This document shows, one piece after another, positions 25,843-34,718 of a DNA stretch of 64,000 nt. How positions within the stretch are numbered: position 1 is the first letter of the stretch; the number at the start of each line of letters is the position of its first letter. Origin of the DNA: Dysgonomonas sp. ZJ279 (GTDB lineage Bacteria; Bacteroidota; Bacteroidia; Bacteroidales; Dysgonomonadaceae); the NCBI RefSeq assembly GCF_011039205.1, contig NZ_JAAKEL010000001.1:248001-312000 (forward strand). Reading direction: 5' to 3'. The notes beneath the pieces are model-generated. The model worked only from the letters and a program-made list of their open reading frames with translations. It did no database searches and was not told where the DNA came from. The translations under genes and the position numbers were made by a program.

Positions 25843-27261
25843 ATGAAAAAACTCAAAGTTGGCGTAGTCGGAATAGGATTAGATACATATTGGACGCAGT
25901 TTGACCAATTACTTAACCACCTTCAGTCATATCAAAATACAATTGCAGCGAATATGCAGCAAGAAGAGATAGATATAATAAATGTCGGGATAATTGATAA
26001 TATGGATAAGGCTTTGATTGCTAAAACAAAAATGATTGTAGAGGAAGTCGACATTATCTTTCTCTATGTTTCTACGTATGCACTTTCATCGACGATACTG
26101 CCACTTGTGCAGCAACTCAATAAGTTCGTCGTTATTCTTAATATACAACCGGCAAGTCGGATTGATATTGATAGACTTAATAGCCTGCCTGACCGGAAAG
26201 ATAGAACCGGAATGTGGCTTGAGTATTGTCAGGCATGTGCTGTGCCTGAATTGTGTTCGGTATTCAATAGGGCGAATATCCGATACGATATTGTTTCGGG
26301 GTATATGCAGGATGAAGGCACTTGGCTCGAAATAAAGCAATATCTGAATGCGGCGAAAACTAAAAAAGGGCTTCAATGCTCTACTTTCGGAATACTAGGG
26401 CATTACTATAATGGTATGCTCGATGTATATACAGATGTCACTCGTCAGCAGGCTACTTTTGGTTCTAACTTCAAGATGCTTGAAATGTGTGAAGTGAAAA
26501 AATATAGAGATGAAGTCGAAGAATCAGAATTGGATAATAAGATAGTTGAATTTTCTGATGTATTTGATGTTTCTAAAGAATGTGATTCTTATGAGGTAAA
26601 ACGTGCAGCACAAACATCTGTTGCATTGGATCGCCTGATTGAGGATAATGATCTTGCCGGATTAGCTTATTATTATGAAGGAACAAGCGGCAATGAATAT
26701 GAGAATATTGTGACATCTGTAATTGCAGGCAACACCTTGCTGACAGCTAAAGGAATACCGGTAGCGGGAGAGTGCGAAGTGAAAAATCTGATAGCAATGA
26801 AAATCTTGTCTTTATTGGGTGCCGGCGGTTCGTTTGCCGAATTTTATGCGCTCGATTTTGATAAAGATATAGTGATGCTCGGTCATGATGGTCCGGCTCA
26901 CGTTGCAATAGCAGAAGAAAGGGTGGGACTGGTTCCGTTACCTATCTATCATGGTAAACCGGGCAAAGGACTGTCGATACAAATGACTGTTAGGCACGGG
27001 CCGGTAACACTGTTGTCGGTAGTCGAATCGAACGATGGAGTATTTCTTCTTATTGCTCAGGGTGAATCTGTTGCCGGCAAAATACTTCAGACCGGAAATA
27101 CTAACAGTTGCTATAAATTCCCTATTTCGGCAAAAGAGTTTATTAATAGCTGGTCGAAAGCAGGTCCGTCACATCATTGTGCAATAGGGGTAGGGCATTG
27201 TAGAGAAACAATAGAGAAGTTAGCTCAATTACTATCGATTCCAGTGAAAAATATATGTTAA
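25843..27261 (+). CDS. Sugar isomerase of the L-arabinose/L-fucose isomerase fold
   Basis: A 472-residue protein of the AraA/FucI superfamily, which interconverts aldoses and ketoses with a divalent metal. Likely metal and catalytic residues are the Glu of AGECEVKN (near 307), the acidic pair in FAEFYALDFD, His in LGHDGPAHVA and His in GPSHHCAIGVGH near the C-terminus, the same order of two acids and two His as in AraA. The N-terminal start KKLKVGVVGIGLDTYW also fits. It is followed 65 bp later by an AraC-type regulator, suggesting a small sugar-response unit. The true substrate is not clear from sequence; arabinose is the first candidate. Confidence 0.82.
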   Translation: MKKLKVGVVGIGLDTYWTQFDQLLNHLQSYQNTIAANMQQEEIDIINVGIIDNMDKALIAKTKMIVEEVDIIFLYVSTYALSSTILPLVQQLNKFVVILNIQPASRIDIDRLNSLPDRKDRTGMWLEYCQACAVPELCSVFNRANIRYDIVSGYMQDEGTWLEIKQYLNAAKTKKGLQCSTFGILGHYYNGMLDVYTDVTRQQATFGSNFKMLEMCEVKKYRDEVEESELDNKIVEFSDVFDVSKECDSYEVKRAAQTSVALDRLIEDNDLAGLAYYYEGTSGNEYENIVTSVIAGNTLLTAKGIPVAGECEVKNLIAMKILSLLGAGGSFAEFYALDFDKDIVMLGHDGPAHVAIAEERVGLVPLPIYHGKPGKGLSIQMTVRHGPVTLLSVVESNDGVFLLIAQGESVAGKILQTGNTNSCYKFPISAKEFINSWSKAGPSHHCAIGVGHCRETIEKLAQLLSIPVKNIC

Positions 27262-27326
27262 TGCTTTCTCTTTAGCAGGGGCGTGTTACCTTTTTATTTT
27301 ACTTTGTCTTACGTCATCAACCTTTT

Positions 27327-28247
27327 ATGCTAAATACTATGACACAAGATAGGCTTACCATTGTAAAATACTTAACTATAAACGAGCGGGATAATGACTG
27401 GGGAAGTTATGTTACGACCCTCGGTTATCAGAAAGTGAAGGCCGATAGCCCTTACCCTCCTCTGGGGCATCCCAAGGGGTATATGTTCGATAAATGCAAA
27501 GGACGGGTATTAAAGGAATATCAATTAATCTACATTACCGAAGGTGAAGGCTATTTTGAAAGTTCACATTGTTCGAATATGGTTGTGACAGCTGGTGATA
27601 TGATTCTTCTTTTTCCAAACGAATGGCATACTTACTACCCTAGTAAAAAAACAGGTTGGGCTACCTATTGGGTAGGATTTGAGGGGGAATATATTGATAA
27701 CCTGATTAAGAAAGATTTCTTTTCGATCGAAGAGCCTGTTTTCAATATTCATCTATCGGAATCTATTACAAGCCTTTTCATTCAGGCTATAACTACAGCT
27801 CAATCCGAGTATAGCGGTTATCAGCAAGTGTTGGGAAGTGTTGCTGTCCTTTTGTTGGGGTTGATGCGTTCCGAATCTATAAATAAGCAATTTGAAAGGA
27901 ATAAACTAGGCTCTATTGTCGAGCGGGCACGACTCTTGATGAAACAGGATGTTGATAGCAATGTCAGCCCACAAGATATAGCGTCCGCTCTTGATGTAGG
28001 GTACTCATGGTTCAGAAAACTATTCAAAAGCTATACAGGTATATCTCCGGCGAAGTATCAAAGCCAGTTGCGTGTAATACGTGCGAAAGAATACCTGACC
28101 TATTCGGCAATATCGATTAAGGAAATTGCATATCAGATGAATTTTGAATCAGTTACTTACTTTTCTGCATTCTTTAAGAAAAATACAGGACTCTCGCCTT
28201 CGGAATATATTAATAGATATGTTGTAACTAAACAACTTGTGGAATAG
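27327..28247 (+). CDS. AraC family transcriptional regulator
   Basis: A 306-residue regulator with an N-terminal cupin-like sensor domain (LKEYQLIYITEGEGYFES near 58-75, GDMILLFPNEWHTYYPS near 87-103) and a C-terminal double helix-turn-helix. The first HTH is in SPQDIASALDVGYSWFRKLFK (near 210-230). The second has the AraC signature, seen as SIKEIAYQMNFESVTYFSAFFK to GLSPSEYI. The start could be 27327 or the ATG at 27339. It sits behind the isomerase gene and probably responds to a related sugar. A TGTTACCTTTT site lies 33 bp upstream. Confidence 0.93.
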   Translation: MLNTMTQDRLTIVKYLTINERDNDWGSYVTTLGYQKVKADSPYPPLGHPKGYMFDKCKGRVLKEYQLIYITEGEGYFESSHCSNMVVTAGDMILLFPNEWHTYYPSKKTGWATYWVGFEGEYIDNLIKKDFFSIEEPVFNIHLSESITSLFIQAITTAQSEYSGYQQVLGSVAVLLLGLMRSESINKQFERNKLGSIVERARLLMKQDVDSNVSPQDIASALDVGYSWFRKLFKSYTGISPAKYQSQLRVIRAKEYLTYSAISIKEIAYQMNFESVTYFSAFFKKNTGLSPSEYINRYVVTKQLVE

Positions 28248-28253
28248 ATTATT

Positions 28254-28458
28254 TAAAGTGAGCTCGATATAAGGAAATAAACAATAAAAGCTTCATTTAA
28301 ATTTGTCATCCCGATACGCAGTGAGGGATCTGTTCTCCTATAAATCAAGGAGTAGTCAAGATCCCTCACTGCGTATCGGGATGACAGAATGGGCGAAAGA
28401 TAAATTGATCCTAGCTCATAACTTATAATTGCATAATGCTTATATTGAACTCACATTA
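28254..28458. repeat. MITE-like palindromic element, copy 2 (complete, arms reversed)
   Basis: The 205-bp element is bounded by imperfect 20-bp inverted repeats (28254-28273 and 28439-28458, 17 of 20 matching). The inner 28-bp inverted repeat (28304-28331, 28359-28386) is perfect. Relative to the copy at 2053, the 50-bp arm B is on the left and the 72-bp arm A on the right, yet the 27-nt loop reads in the same direction. Both inner arms carry a changed base pair (ACGCAGTG with CACTGCGT, not ACGTAGTG with CACTACGT). It starts 7 bp after the AraC stop and ends 2 bp before the thioesterase stop. Confidence 0.9.
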
Positions 28459-28459
28459 T

Positions 28460-28891
28460 TTACAATTCTTTTCCTTCAAATTCAGAAATGGCTTTTCTCC
28501 AAATATCGGGTATTGCCATCGATGATTGCGTATCGGGATTGTATGTAACGAATACAGACTCACATCTGCACTTTATTTCGTTTGTTTTGATATTTCTGAT
28601 TTGTTGAAGGCAGACTCCACTTTTCTCTCCCAGTTTTATAACTTTGGTGTCTACCGCAACAATCTCTTTGTAGTAGATAGGTGAAAAGAAATCGACACTG
28701 ATATGTGCAATAACGACAATACCTTCTGTCCAATTTACCAACGAAGATTTTATTTTCTCGAAATAGTCAGTCTTTCCAAGATCGAAGTAGCTGAAATATA
28801 TGTTGTTGTTGATGTGTCCTAAGGCGTCGATGTCACTAAAGCGAATTTGAATAGGGAGTGTGGTTTTAAATGTTTCTTCTTTTATTTCCAT
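28460..28891 (-). CDS. Hotdog-fold acyl-CoA thioesterase
   Basis: A 143-residue single-domain 4-hydroxybenzoyl-CoA thioesterase-like protein. The signature is IRFSDIDALGHINNNIYFSYFD (near 17-38), where the Asp after SDID is the catalytic acid of the YbgC/FadM type. The family hydrolyses short- or medium-chain acyl-CoA. It follows the DUF721 gene by 6 bp and so ends the recF operon. Physiological substrate unknown. Confidence 0.9.
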   Translation of the reverse strand: MEIKEETFKTTLPIQIRFSDIDALGHINNNIYFSYFDLGKTDYFEKIKSSLVNWTEGIVVIAHISVDFFSPIYYKEIVAVDTKVIKLGEKSGVCLQQIRNIKTNEIKCRCESVFVTYNPDTQSSMAIPDIWRKAISEFEGKEL

Positions 28892-28897
28892 AACGGT

Positions 28898-29191
28898 TTA
28901 TCTGAATATTATATCATTTACAACAGGCATGCCGGCATGCTTATTGAGATTTGTAATTAATCTTTCTTTTGCCATCAGTAGTTCAGACCTCAGTACCGAA
29001 GAGCTGAGGTGTACATATAATATACTGTTTCGCAAATAAATATTTGTTGTATATCCGCTGATAGAAGGACCTAACAGTTTAGACCATCCTGAGATAACAC
29101 GGCTTTCGGCAAACTTCTTTTTGAAAAACTGATTTTCTTCGAAGAACTGCCTGAGTACTTCACCAATAGTTTCTGTATTCTTCTTTCTCAT
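28898..29191 (-). CDS. DUF721 (DciA-like) protein
   Basis: A 97-residue protein of the DUF721 family. It shows the amphipathic N-terminus (GEVLRQFFEENQFFKKKF), the WSKLLGP segment (near 36-42) and the YLRNSILYVHLSSSVLRSELLMAKERLI segment, the core of the domain. DUF721 is the domain of DciA, the replicative helicase loader of bacteria without DnaC. It overlaps the recF stop by 4 bp, a gene pair seen elsewhere near replication genes. A helicase-loading role is therefore plausible, by family knowledge; this version lacks long extensions. Confidence 0.85.
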   Translation of the reverse strand: MRKKNTETIGEVLRQFFEENQFFKKKFAESRVISGWSKLLGPSISGYTTNIYLRNSILYVHLSSSVLRSELLMAKERLITNLNKHAGMPVVNDIIFR

Positions 29192-30294
29192 ACAGTAACA
29201 TTTGTTTGAATAACAGCACCTTTGTATACACTGTACAAGTGGTACAGGCTATTAGTCCGTGATAATATGTGGTCTAGATGCTCTCTATTGGTATCAGTGA
29301 TAAATATCTGCCCGAAATCTTTATCTAAAACAAGTTTTACAATTTGCTCTACGCGCGATGAATCCAGTTTATCAAAAATATCGTCGAGTAGTAATATCGG
29401 AGTAGTGGCAGTAGCCTGTCTCAGGAAATCGAATTGAGCTAGTTTAAGAGCTACTACATAAGTTTTATTCTGTCCTTGCGAACCTACCCTTTTAATTGAA
29501 TATCCGTCCATCTGCATGTCCAGATCATCCTTGTGGACGCCAATGCTTGTATAGCCTAATATCTTGTCCTTTTCTCTTTTTTGTTTGAGTAAAGCCTCAA
29601 AGTTATTGTCAGAAAAATGAGATTCGTATTTTAATTCTACTCTTTCATTCGAAAGGCATATAAAATCATAGAATTTCTGGAATGTAGGGATAAATTTTTC
29701 TATAAAATCAAATCTCTTCTTATAGATAATTTTACCTTCTTCTATCAGTTGTTCGTCCCAAAGTTCCAGAAGTGTTTCGTCGATACGCCCATCACTTTTT
29801 AATAAAGCATTACGCTGTTGAAGGGCTTTGCCGTACCTTATAAGTGAGTGTAAATATTCTTTGTCGAATTGCGACAGAAAAAGGTCCATAAACTTTCTTC
29901 GTTCATCACTTCCTCCATTTATTAAATCGGTGTCGGAAGGCGAAACCATAACAAGTGGTAATGTTCCTATATGGTCGGAAAAACGTTCGTATTCCTTTTT
30001 ATTTCGCTTAAACTGTTTCTTTTGTTTTCGTCGCAGACTACAGAAAAACTCTTCTTGCTTCCCCTCTAATTGATACCAGCCTTGCATAACGGCAAAGTCT
30101 GCATCATGATAGATATTTTGCGAATCGATAGGATTGTTGTGACTTTTACAGAACGAAAGGTAATAGATCGCATCCAGTAGGTTAGTTTTACCCATACCAT
30201 TGCTGCCTAAGAAGCAGTTTATCTTAGGAGACAGGCTCAAGTCGGCTTGCTCTATATTTTTATAGTTGAGTATGGATAAACGTTCTAGAATCAT
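29188..30294 (-). CDS. recF: DNA replication and repair protein RecF
   Basis: A 368-residue SMC-like ATPase of the RecFOR pathway, which helps load RecA at single-strand gaps. Walker A is GSNGMGKTNLLDAIYYL (near 30-46), the signature is VGSQGQNKTYVVALKLAQF (near 271-289), and Walker B is PILLLDDIFDKLD (near 303-315). It starts the recF-DUF721-thioesterase unit. A TAttTTTG box lies 22 bp upstream on the minus strand. Confidence 0.96.
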   Translation of the reverse strand: MILERLSILNYKNIEQADLSLSPKINCFLGSNGMGKTNLLDAIYYLSFCKSHNNPIDSQNIYHDADFAVMQGWYQLEGKQEEFFCSLRRKQKKQFKRNKKEYERFSDHIGTLPLVMVSPSDTDLINGGSDERRKFMDLFLSQFDKEYLHSLIRYGKALQQRNALLKSDGRIDETLLELWDEQLIEEGKIIYKKRFDFIEKFIPTFQKFYDFICLSNERVELKYESHFSDNNFEALLKQKREKDKILGYTSIGVHKDDLDMQMDGYSIKRVGSQGQNKTYVVALKLAQFDFLRQATATTPILLLDDIFDKLDSSRVEQIVKLVLDKDFGQIFITDTNREHLDHILSRTNSLYHLYSVYKGAVIQTNVTV

Positions 30295-30315
30295 TCACAT
30301 ATAAATTTGCTCTTA

Positions 30316-30323
30316 CAAAAATA
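30316..30323 (-). promoter_or_regulatory. Putative -7 box for recF
   Basis: TATTTTTG on the minus strand, 22 bp before the recF start. No matching TTTG could be assigned at -33. Confidence 0.45.
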
Positions 30324-30349
30324 CAATTTTTATATGTGATATCGGAAGT

Positions 30350-30961
30350 TTATAATAATTTAAAGGTATAACCTTGCTCTTTAAGCCACTCTATGCTCTT
30401 AGGTAGAGCATATTTCATATTCTTCTCTGCTTTTATTGAATCGTGGAATACAATAATAGATCCGTCACGTGTATATTTCTTCACCGCATTCAATACTTTA
30501 TCGGGAGTCATACACTTGCTGTAATCGCGGGTGACAACATCCCACATAATAATCTTGTATTTTTTTCTCAGAGTGAGATATTGAGGTATTCTCATATGTC
30601 CGTGTGGTGGACGGAAGAGATCGGAATCTATGTATTCAGATGCGAGACGGGTATTTTCCACGTATCTTTTTGTGAACTTACGTATACCCTGAATGTGATT
30701 GAATGTGTGATTGCCTACACGATGCCCTCTGTTGAGTACCATTTGATAGATATCGGGATGTTTACGGACATTATCGCCTACGCAGAAAAATGTCGCTTTG
30801 ACCTCGTATTGATCCAACAAATCTAATACCCATGGAGTGATCTCCGGTATAGGTCCATCGTCGAAAGTTAAGTATACCGTTTTCTCCCCTTCTACAGGTA
30901 TCCTCCATATAGAGTCTTTGTATAAGAGACGGTATAATATAGGCGGCTGTTCTATTAGCAT
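30350..30961 (-). CDS. Polysaccharide deacetylase family protein
   Basis: A 203-residue NodB-type carbohydrate esterase (family 4). TFDDGP (near 33-38) carries the catalytic base and metal Asp, and GNHTFNH (near 88-94) gives the two metal-binding His residues. RPPHGHMR (near 118-125) corresponds to the motif 3 Arg-Pro-Pro, and FHDS near 180 is the last conserved motif. The enzyme removes N- or O-acetyl groups from polysaccharides such as peptidoglycan. No signal peptide is evident, so it may act in the cytoplasm or the start may be further upstream. It is 71 bp downstream of the DUF2723 gene, separated by a terminator. Confidence 0.9.
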   Translation of the reverse strand: MLIEQPPILYRLLYKDSIWRIPVEGEKTVYLTFDDGPIPEITPWVLDLLDQYEVKATFFCVGDNVRKHPDIYQMVLNRGHRVGNHTFNHIQGIRKFTKRYVENTRLASEYIDSDLFRPPHGHMRIPQYLTLRKKYKIIMWDVVTRDYSKCMTPDKVLNAVKKYTRDGSIIVFHDSIKAEKNMKYALPKSIEWLKEQGYTFKLL

Positions 30962-30987
30962 AAACTTATTTTATGAACATAAACAGA

Positions 30988-31012
30988 CTTGCAGCACTTT
31001 TATTGCTGCAAG
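30988..31012 (-). terminator. Terminator of the DUF2723 gene
   Basis: A 9-bp perfect stem (cttgcagca at 30988-30996, tgctgcaag at 31004-31012) with a 7-nt loop, followed on the minus strand by T-rich sequence. It lies 20 bp after the DUF2723 stop codon. Confidence 0.75.
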
Positions 31013-31032
31013 TATATTTTAATTCATCTTTT

Positions 31033-34000
31033 TTATTGACCAAAATATTTTTGTAAAAGTTCAGGTTTGTATTTTTGTATCAATCCGGCTGCTTTTTCCA
31101 TTGTTGCACCTTCTGCTTTTTTAGCAGTGGTATCCTCTTCGATCATATAGCCTCTTATGGCTACTCTCATCAAAAAGTCAAGTGGATGGGCACGATCGTT
31201 GAAACTTACTCCATTGCTTAAGAATAGATCAGTTTCAGCCATAATCTGATCAAGTAGCGGTTGATATTTTGTTCTGTCGTATCGTTGATAAATATCTAAT
31301 ATTTTCAGTTTGATATCCATATACTCTCTGATATCCGAACTGCAATATACCATATCTTGTTGTTTCAGACGTTTGTACCATTGCAATGATGCATCAACCC
31401 GATCCATAATCTCATTTGCAACCATTTGCCCCTTCTCTTTCTCTCCCAATTCGAAGTATGCATCCGCAAATAGTATGGATTCTCCTCCTCTTGGAACGGT
31501 GTTGCCCGGGATGGCGGTAATACACTTGTCGAGAGCTACCAGAGCTTTGTCATTTTTTCCTTGTTCTAATAACGCTGTGATAAGTCTGTCGAACATCATG
31601 CGGAACGAACGGCACATTCTTAGATTATTTTCATCCAGATATACTTTCGGATTCTCTATTCCACCCCACTGGTATTTGTTTACCATATTGTCGAACATTA
31701 CTTCGGTATTTACTCCGGTGCTATCCAGTACTCCCGGAAGTATTCGATAAGTAATACCTTCAAGCATTGCTTGATCAGACAGGTTTATAGGGCTTTCTCC
31801 AATTGTTACAGCATAATATAATGGGCGCTTCCAATCATCTTTATTAATGTTGTAAAGCATTTCCATAATCATAATCTCTTGGCGGTATACTGCATTCTTA
31901 TCATCACCCACGTTGATCGTAAAATCTGATTTAGGCTTAGTTCCCAATTTAGCCCAGTCTACATTCGCTGTATTAATTGGAGTTGTGTATATGCTGCTCG
32001 GTATAACTACGCCTTTCTCGATAAATGGATTGCGTGGCACATGGTTATCCTGCGTTTTCAATATCTCTGTTACCTCACTTAGTTGCATTGTGTCTTTAAA
32101 TGCTGCTACATCGAAGTAATCATTGAAACGAATATGTCCCATGAAATTCTTCATATCCGATTGTTGAAGCTGGCTTGTAATTGCTTTTTCAAGATCTTTT
32201 CTCGATAAAACATAAGCAGCCTGACCTTTATTACCGAAATAACGATCTCGTTCCCAGTTGATAGGTAGTGGTTCCGAATCGTATGCTTGTCTACGCATTT
32301 GATCTACATACCAGTCTGTTTGCAGGTAGCTGAGATTACATACACGTACATCGGTACGGAATCCTTCTACTTCCTGTGCATACCATAACGGGAAAGTATC
32401 ATTGTCTCCCATCGAGAAGAGTATCGAATTCGGTTCGCAACCACGTAAGTAGTTCATACCGAAATCTCTCATCGTATATCTGTCCGAGCGATCATGATCG
32501 TCCCAGTTTTGACTGGCCATTTGTATCGGAATCAGTATTGTGGCAACTGTTGCTATGGCAGCGGCAGGTGCTTCGGGCAGTACCTTTTTGAGTAGTCTCC
32601 AAAGGAATGCGACTCCAAATCCTATCCATATACAGAAGGCATAGAAAGAGCCTGCGTAAGCATAATCACGCTCGCGTGGTTCGAATGGTTGCTGATTCAG
32701 GTATAATATGATGGCTATACCGGTCATAAAGAACAACATGAACGTAATTAGGAATTGTTGTTCCCCTTCTTTTTTACGGGTCAATTGGAAGAAAATTCCA
32801 AGAACTCCGAGAAGGAATGGTAGTGCATAATATGCATTATGCCCTTTGTTGTCGGCTATATCTGGTGGTAGATTGTCTTGCGGACCTCTGCCCAGCATTT
32901 CATCTACAAAACTGATGCCTGTTATCCAGTTTCCATTATTCAAAGAACCTGTTCCTTGTATATCGTTCTGACGACCCGAGAAGTTCCACATAAAATAGCG
33001 GAAGTACATGAAATCTAACTGATAGGTAAAAAAGAACTGAAGGTTTTGGAACATCGTAGGCTGTACCTTTGTATCTTTTATTCCTCCCCATATCTGATAA
33101 CCGATCAAATGTCTGTTTTCATCGGAATACATACGTGGGAATGTCATTGTATTTGAATATTCGTAAGTTGGAGCTGTTCCGCTTACAACATACATATCTT
33201 TTTGATCAGGCGATTTTTTTACAACCTTATCATAATTCTTTTTTTCACTTACCGGCGGTTTGATTCTTCCTGTTTGAGGGTCACGAGCTTCGCTCGAAGC
33301 AAATGTTTTTCCATGAAAAAGAGGTCTGTCACCATATTGTTCACGATTCAGGTAATTGGCTAATGTAAACAGATGCTCAGGTGAGTTCTGATCCATAGGC
33401 GGATTTGCAATCGAACGGATAGGTATTAGTGCAAATGAAGAATACCCTATAAGGATAACCATCAGACATAAAATAGTTGTATTTAATTGTCTGAAATTTA
33501 TTTTCTTATTGATAAATATAAATGCAACTAAAGCACCTATTAGCAGAATAGACAGAATAGCGTTCGACCCGATGAATGTAACACCACTTAATATCATGCA
33601 AATGATAAAAGCAATCTTCGCTCTGGTCATATTTCCTTTGACTGACATTGTTTCGTACAATCCCCAAATAATAGAGATAGCTATCAAGATGATGTATACG
33701 AAAGCACCGGTATTGTATGAGAAGCCTAAATCGTTAACGAAAAGAAGTTCGAACCATCCGCCAACTTTTGTAAAGCCCGGTATTATACCGTACATTAACA
33801 ATACGATAAGCGCAAATGAGCCAGCCAGAGCTAGTAATGTTCCTTTCAGATTGGCATTTTCTCTTTTCTTAAAGTAGTAAACCAATACAATGGCCGGAAT
33901 ACATAATAGATTTAATAGATGGACACCGATAGATAGCCCCATTGCATAAGCAATGATTATCAGCCATTTGTCCGATCCGGGTTTGTCTGCCCTGTTTTCC

Positions 34001-34494
34001 CATTTAAGTATCAGCCAGAATACGAGAGCTGTAAACATAGATGAATAGGCGTACACTTCGCCTTCTACAGCCGAAAACCAGAATGTATCTGTAAATGTAT
34101 AAGTCAAAGCACCTACCAGTCCGCAGCCCATGATAATGATAAGCTGCCCTAAAGTCATTTCATTACTTTTGTCACTATATATAAGCTTCTTAGCTAAGTG
34201 TGTAATAGTCCAGAAAAGGAACAGAATAGTCAATGCACTGAGTAGTGCCGACATTGCATTCACCATCATGGCCACCTGCGAAGTATCAGACGCAAATAGT
34301 GTGAAAAACTTTCCTGTAAGCATAAAGAACGGCGCACCCGGCGGATGTCCTACTTCTAGTTTGTATGCTGAGGTTATAAACTCACCACAATCCCAGAAGC
34401 TTGCTGTAGGCTCAATGGTCATTAGGTAAACAATTGCTGCGATAGCAAAACTAAACCATCCGAAGACGTTATTTATTAAGTTATATCTTTTCAT
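31033..34494 (-). CDS. DUF2723 large membrane protein
   Basis: A 1153-residue protein. Residues 1-370 contain about ten hydrophobic segments, with WDCGEFITSAYKLEVGHPPGAPFFML (near 34-59) as the DUF2723 signature, which resembles the acidic loop of protein O-mannosyltransferases and related GT-C enzymes. A further membrane block lies near 560-680. The rest, about 690-1153, is soluble, with helical repeats at the end (ALLEQGKNDKALVALDKCI). Family members in Bacteroidota have been linked to glycosyl transfer, but I know of no proven reaction for this one. It is divergent from a glycosyltransferase gene (224-bp gap). Confidence 0.9.
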   Translation of the reverse strand: MKRYNLINNVFGWFSFAIAAIVYLMTIEPTASFWDCGEFITSAYKLEVGHPPGAPFFMLTGKFFTLFASDTSQVAMMVNAMSALLSALTILFLFWTITHLAKKLIYSDKSNEMTLGQLIIIMGCGLVGALTYTFTDTFWFSAVEGEVYAYSSMFTALVFWLILKWENRADKPGSDKWLIIIAYAMGLSIGVHLLNLLCIPAIVLVYYFKKRENANLKGTLLALAGSFALIVLLMYGIIPGFTKVGGWFELLFVNDLGFSYNTGAFVYIILIAISIIWGLYETMSVKGNMTRAKIAFIICMILSGVTFIGSNAILSILLIGALVAFIFINKKINFRQLNTTILCLMVILIGYSSFALIPIRSIANPPMDQNSPEHLFTLANYLNREQYGDRPLFHGKTFASSEARDPQTGRIKPPVSEKKNYDKVVKKSPDQKDMYVVSGTAPTYEYSNTMTFPRMYSDENRHLIGYQIWGGIKDTKVQPTMFQNLQFFFTYQLDFMYFRYFMWNFSGRQNDIQGTGSLNNGNWITGISFVDEMLGRGPQDNLPPDIADNKGHNAYYALPFLLGVLGIFFQLTRKKEGEQQFLITFMLFFMTGIAIILYLNQQPFEPRERDYAYAGSFYAFCIWIGFGVAFLWRLLKKVLPEAPAAAIATVATILIPIQMASQNWDDHDRSDRYTMRDFGMNYLRGCEPNSILFSMGDNDTFPLWYAQEVEGFRTDVRVCNLSYLQTDWYVDQMRRQAYDSEPLPINWERDRYFGNKGQAAYVLSRKDLEKAITSQLQQSDMKNFMGHIRFNDYFDVAAFKDTMQLSEVTEILKTQDNHVPRNPFIEKGVVIPSSIYTTPINTANVDWAKLGTKPKSDFTINVGDDKNAVYRQEIMIMEMLYNINKDDWKRPLYYAVTIGESPINLSDQAMLEGITYRILPGVLDSTGVNTEVMFDNMVNKYQWGGIENPKVYLDENNLRMCRSFRMMFDRLITALLEQGKNDKALVALDKCITAIPGNTVPRGGESILFADAYFELGEKEKGQMVANEIMDRVDASLQWYKRLKQQDMVYCSSDIREYMDIKLKILDIYQRYDRTKYQPLLDQIMAETDLFLSNGVSFNDRAHPLDFLMRVAIRGYMIEEDTTAKKAEGATMEKAAGLIQKYKPELLQKYFGQ

Positions 34495-34557
34495 ATCGAA
34501 AATGGTATACTTACAAAATTCTTTGTAATAAATGATTGTATTTTATACATTTGGGTG

Positions 34558-34565
34558 CAAAGATA
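34558..34565 (-). promoter_or_regulatory. Putative -7 box for the DUF2723 gene
   Basis: TATCTTTG on the minus strand about 63 bp upstream of the DUF2723 start. The -33 region has no clear TTTG. Confidence 0.5.
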
Positions 34566-34667
34566 GTTAAAACACTGAAAGTATCGGTTCACATATCTCT
34601 GTTTTTGAGTTCGAAATTTAAAAACTTCTTAATTTCTGAACAGATATACATTGTTTGATCGTTTCCT

Positions 34668-34701
34668 TTTGTGTGATGTATCGATACTTGTGTTACTTTT
34701 G
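34668..34701 (+). promoter_or_regulatory. Promoter of the 34719 glycosyltransferase gene
   Basis: TTTG at 34668-34671 and TACTTTTG at 34694-34701, spacer 22 nt. The -7 box is 17 bp before the ATG, so the leader is very short. Confidence 0.55.
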
Positions 34702-34718
34702 TATAAAACGATTACTTT

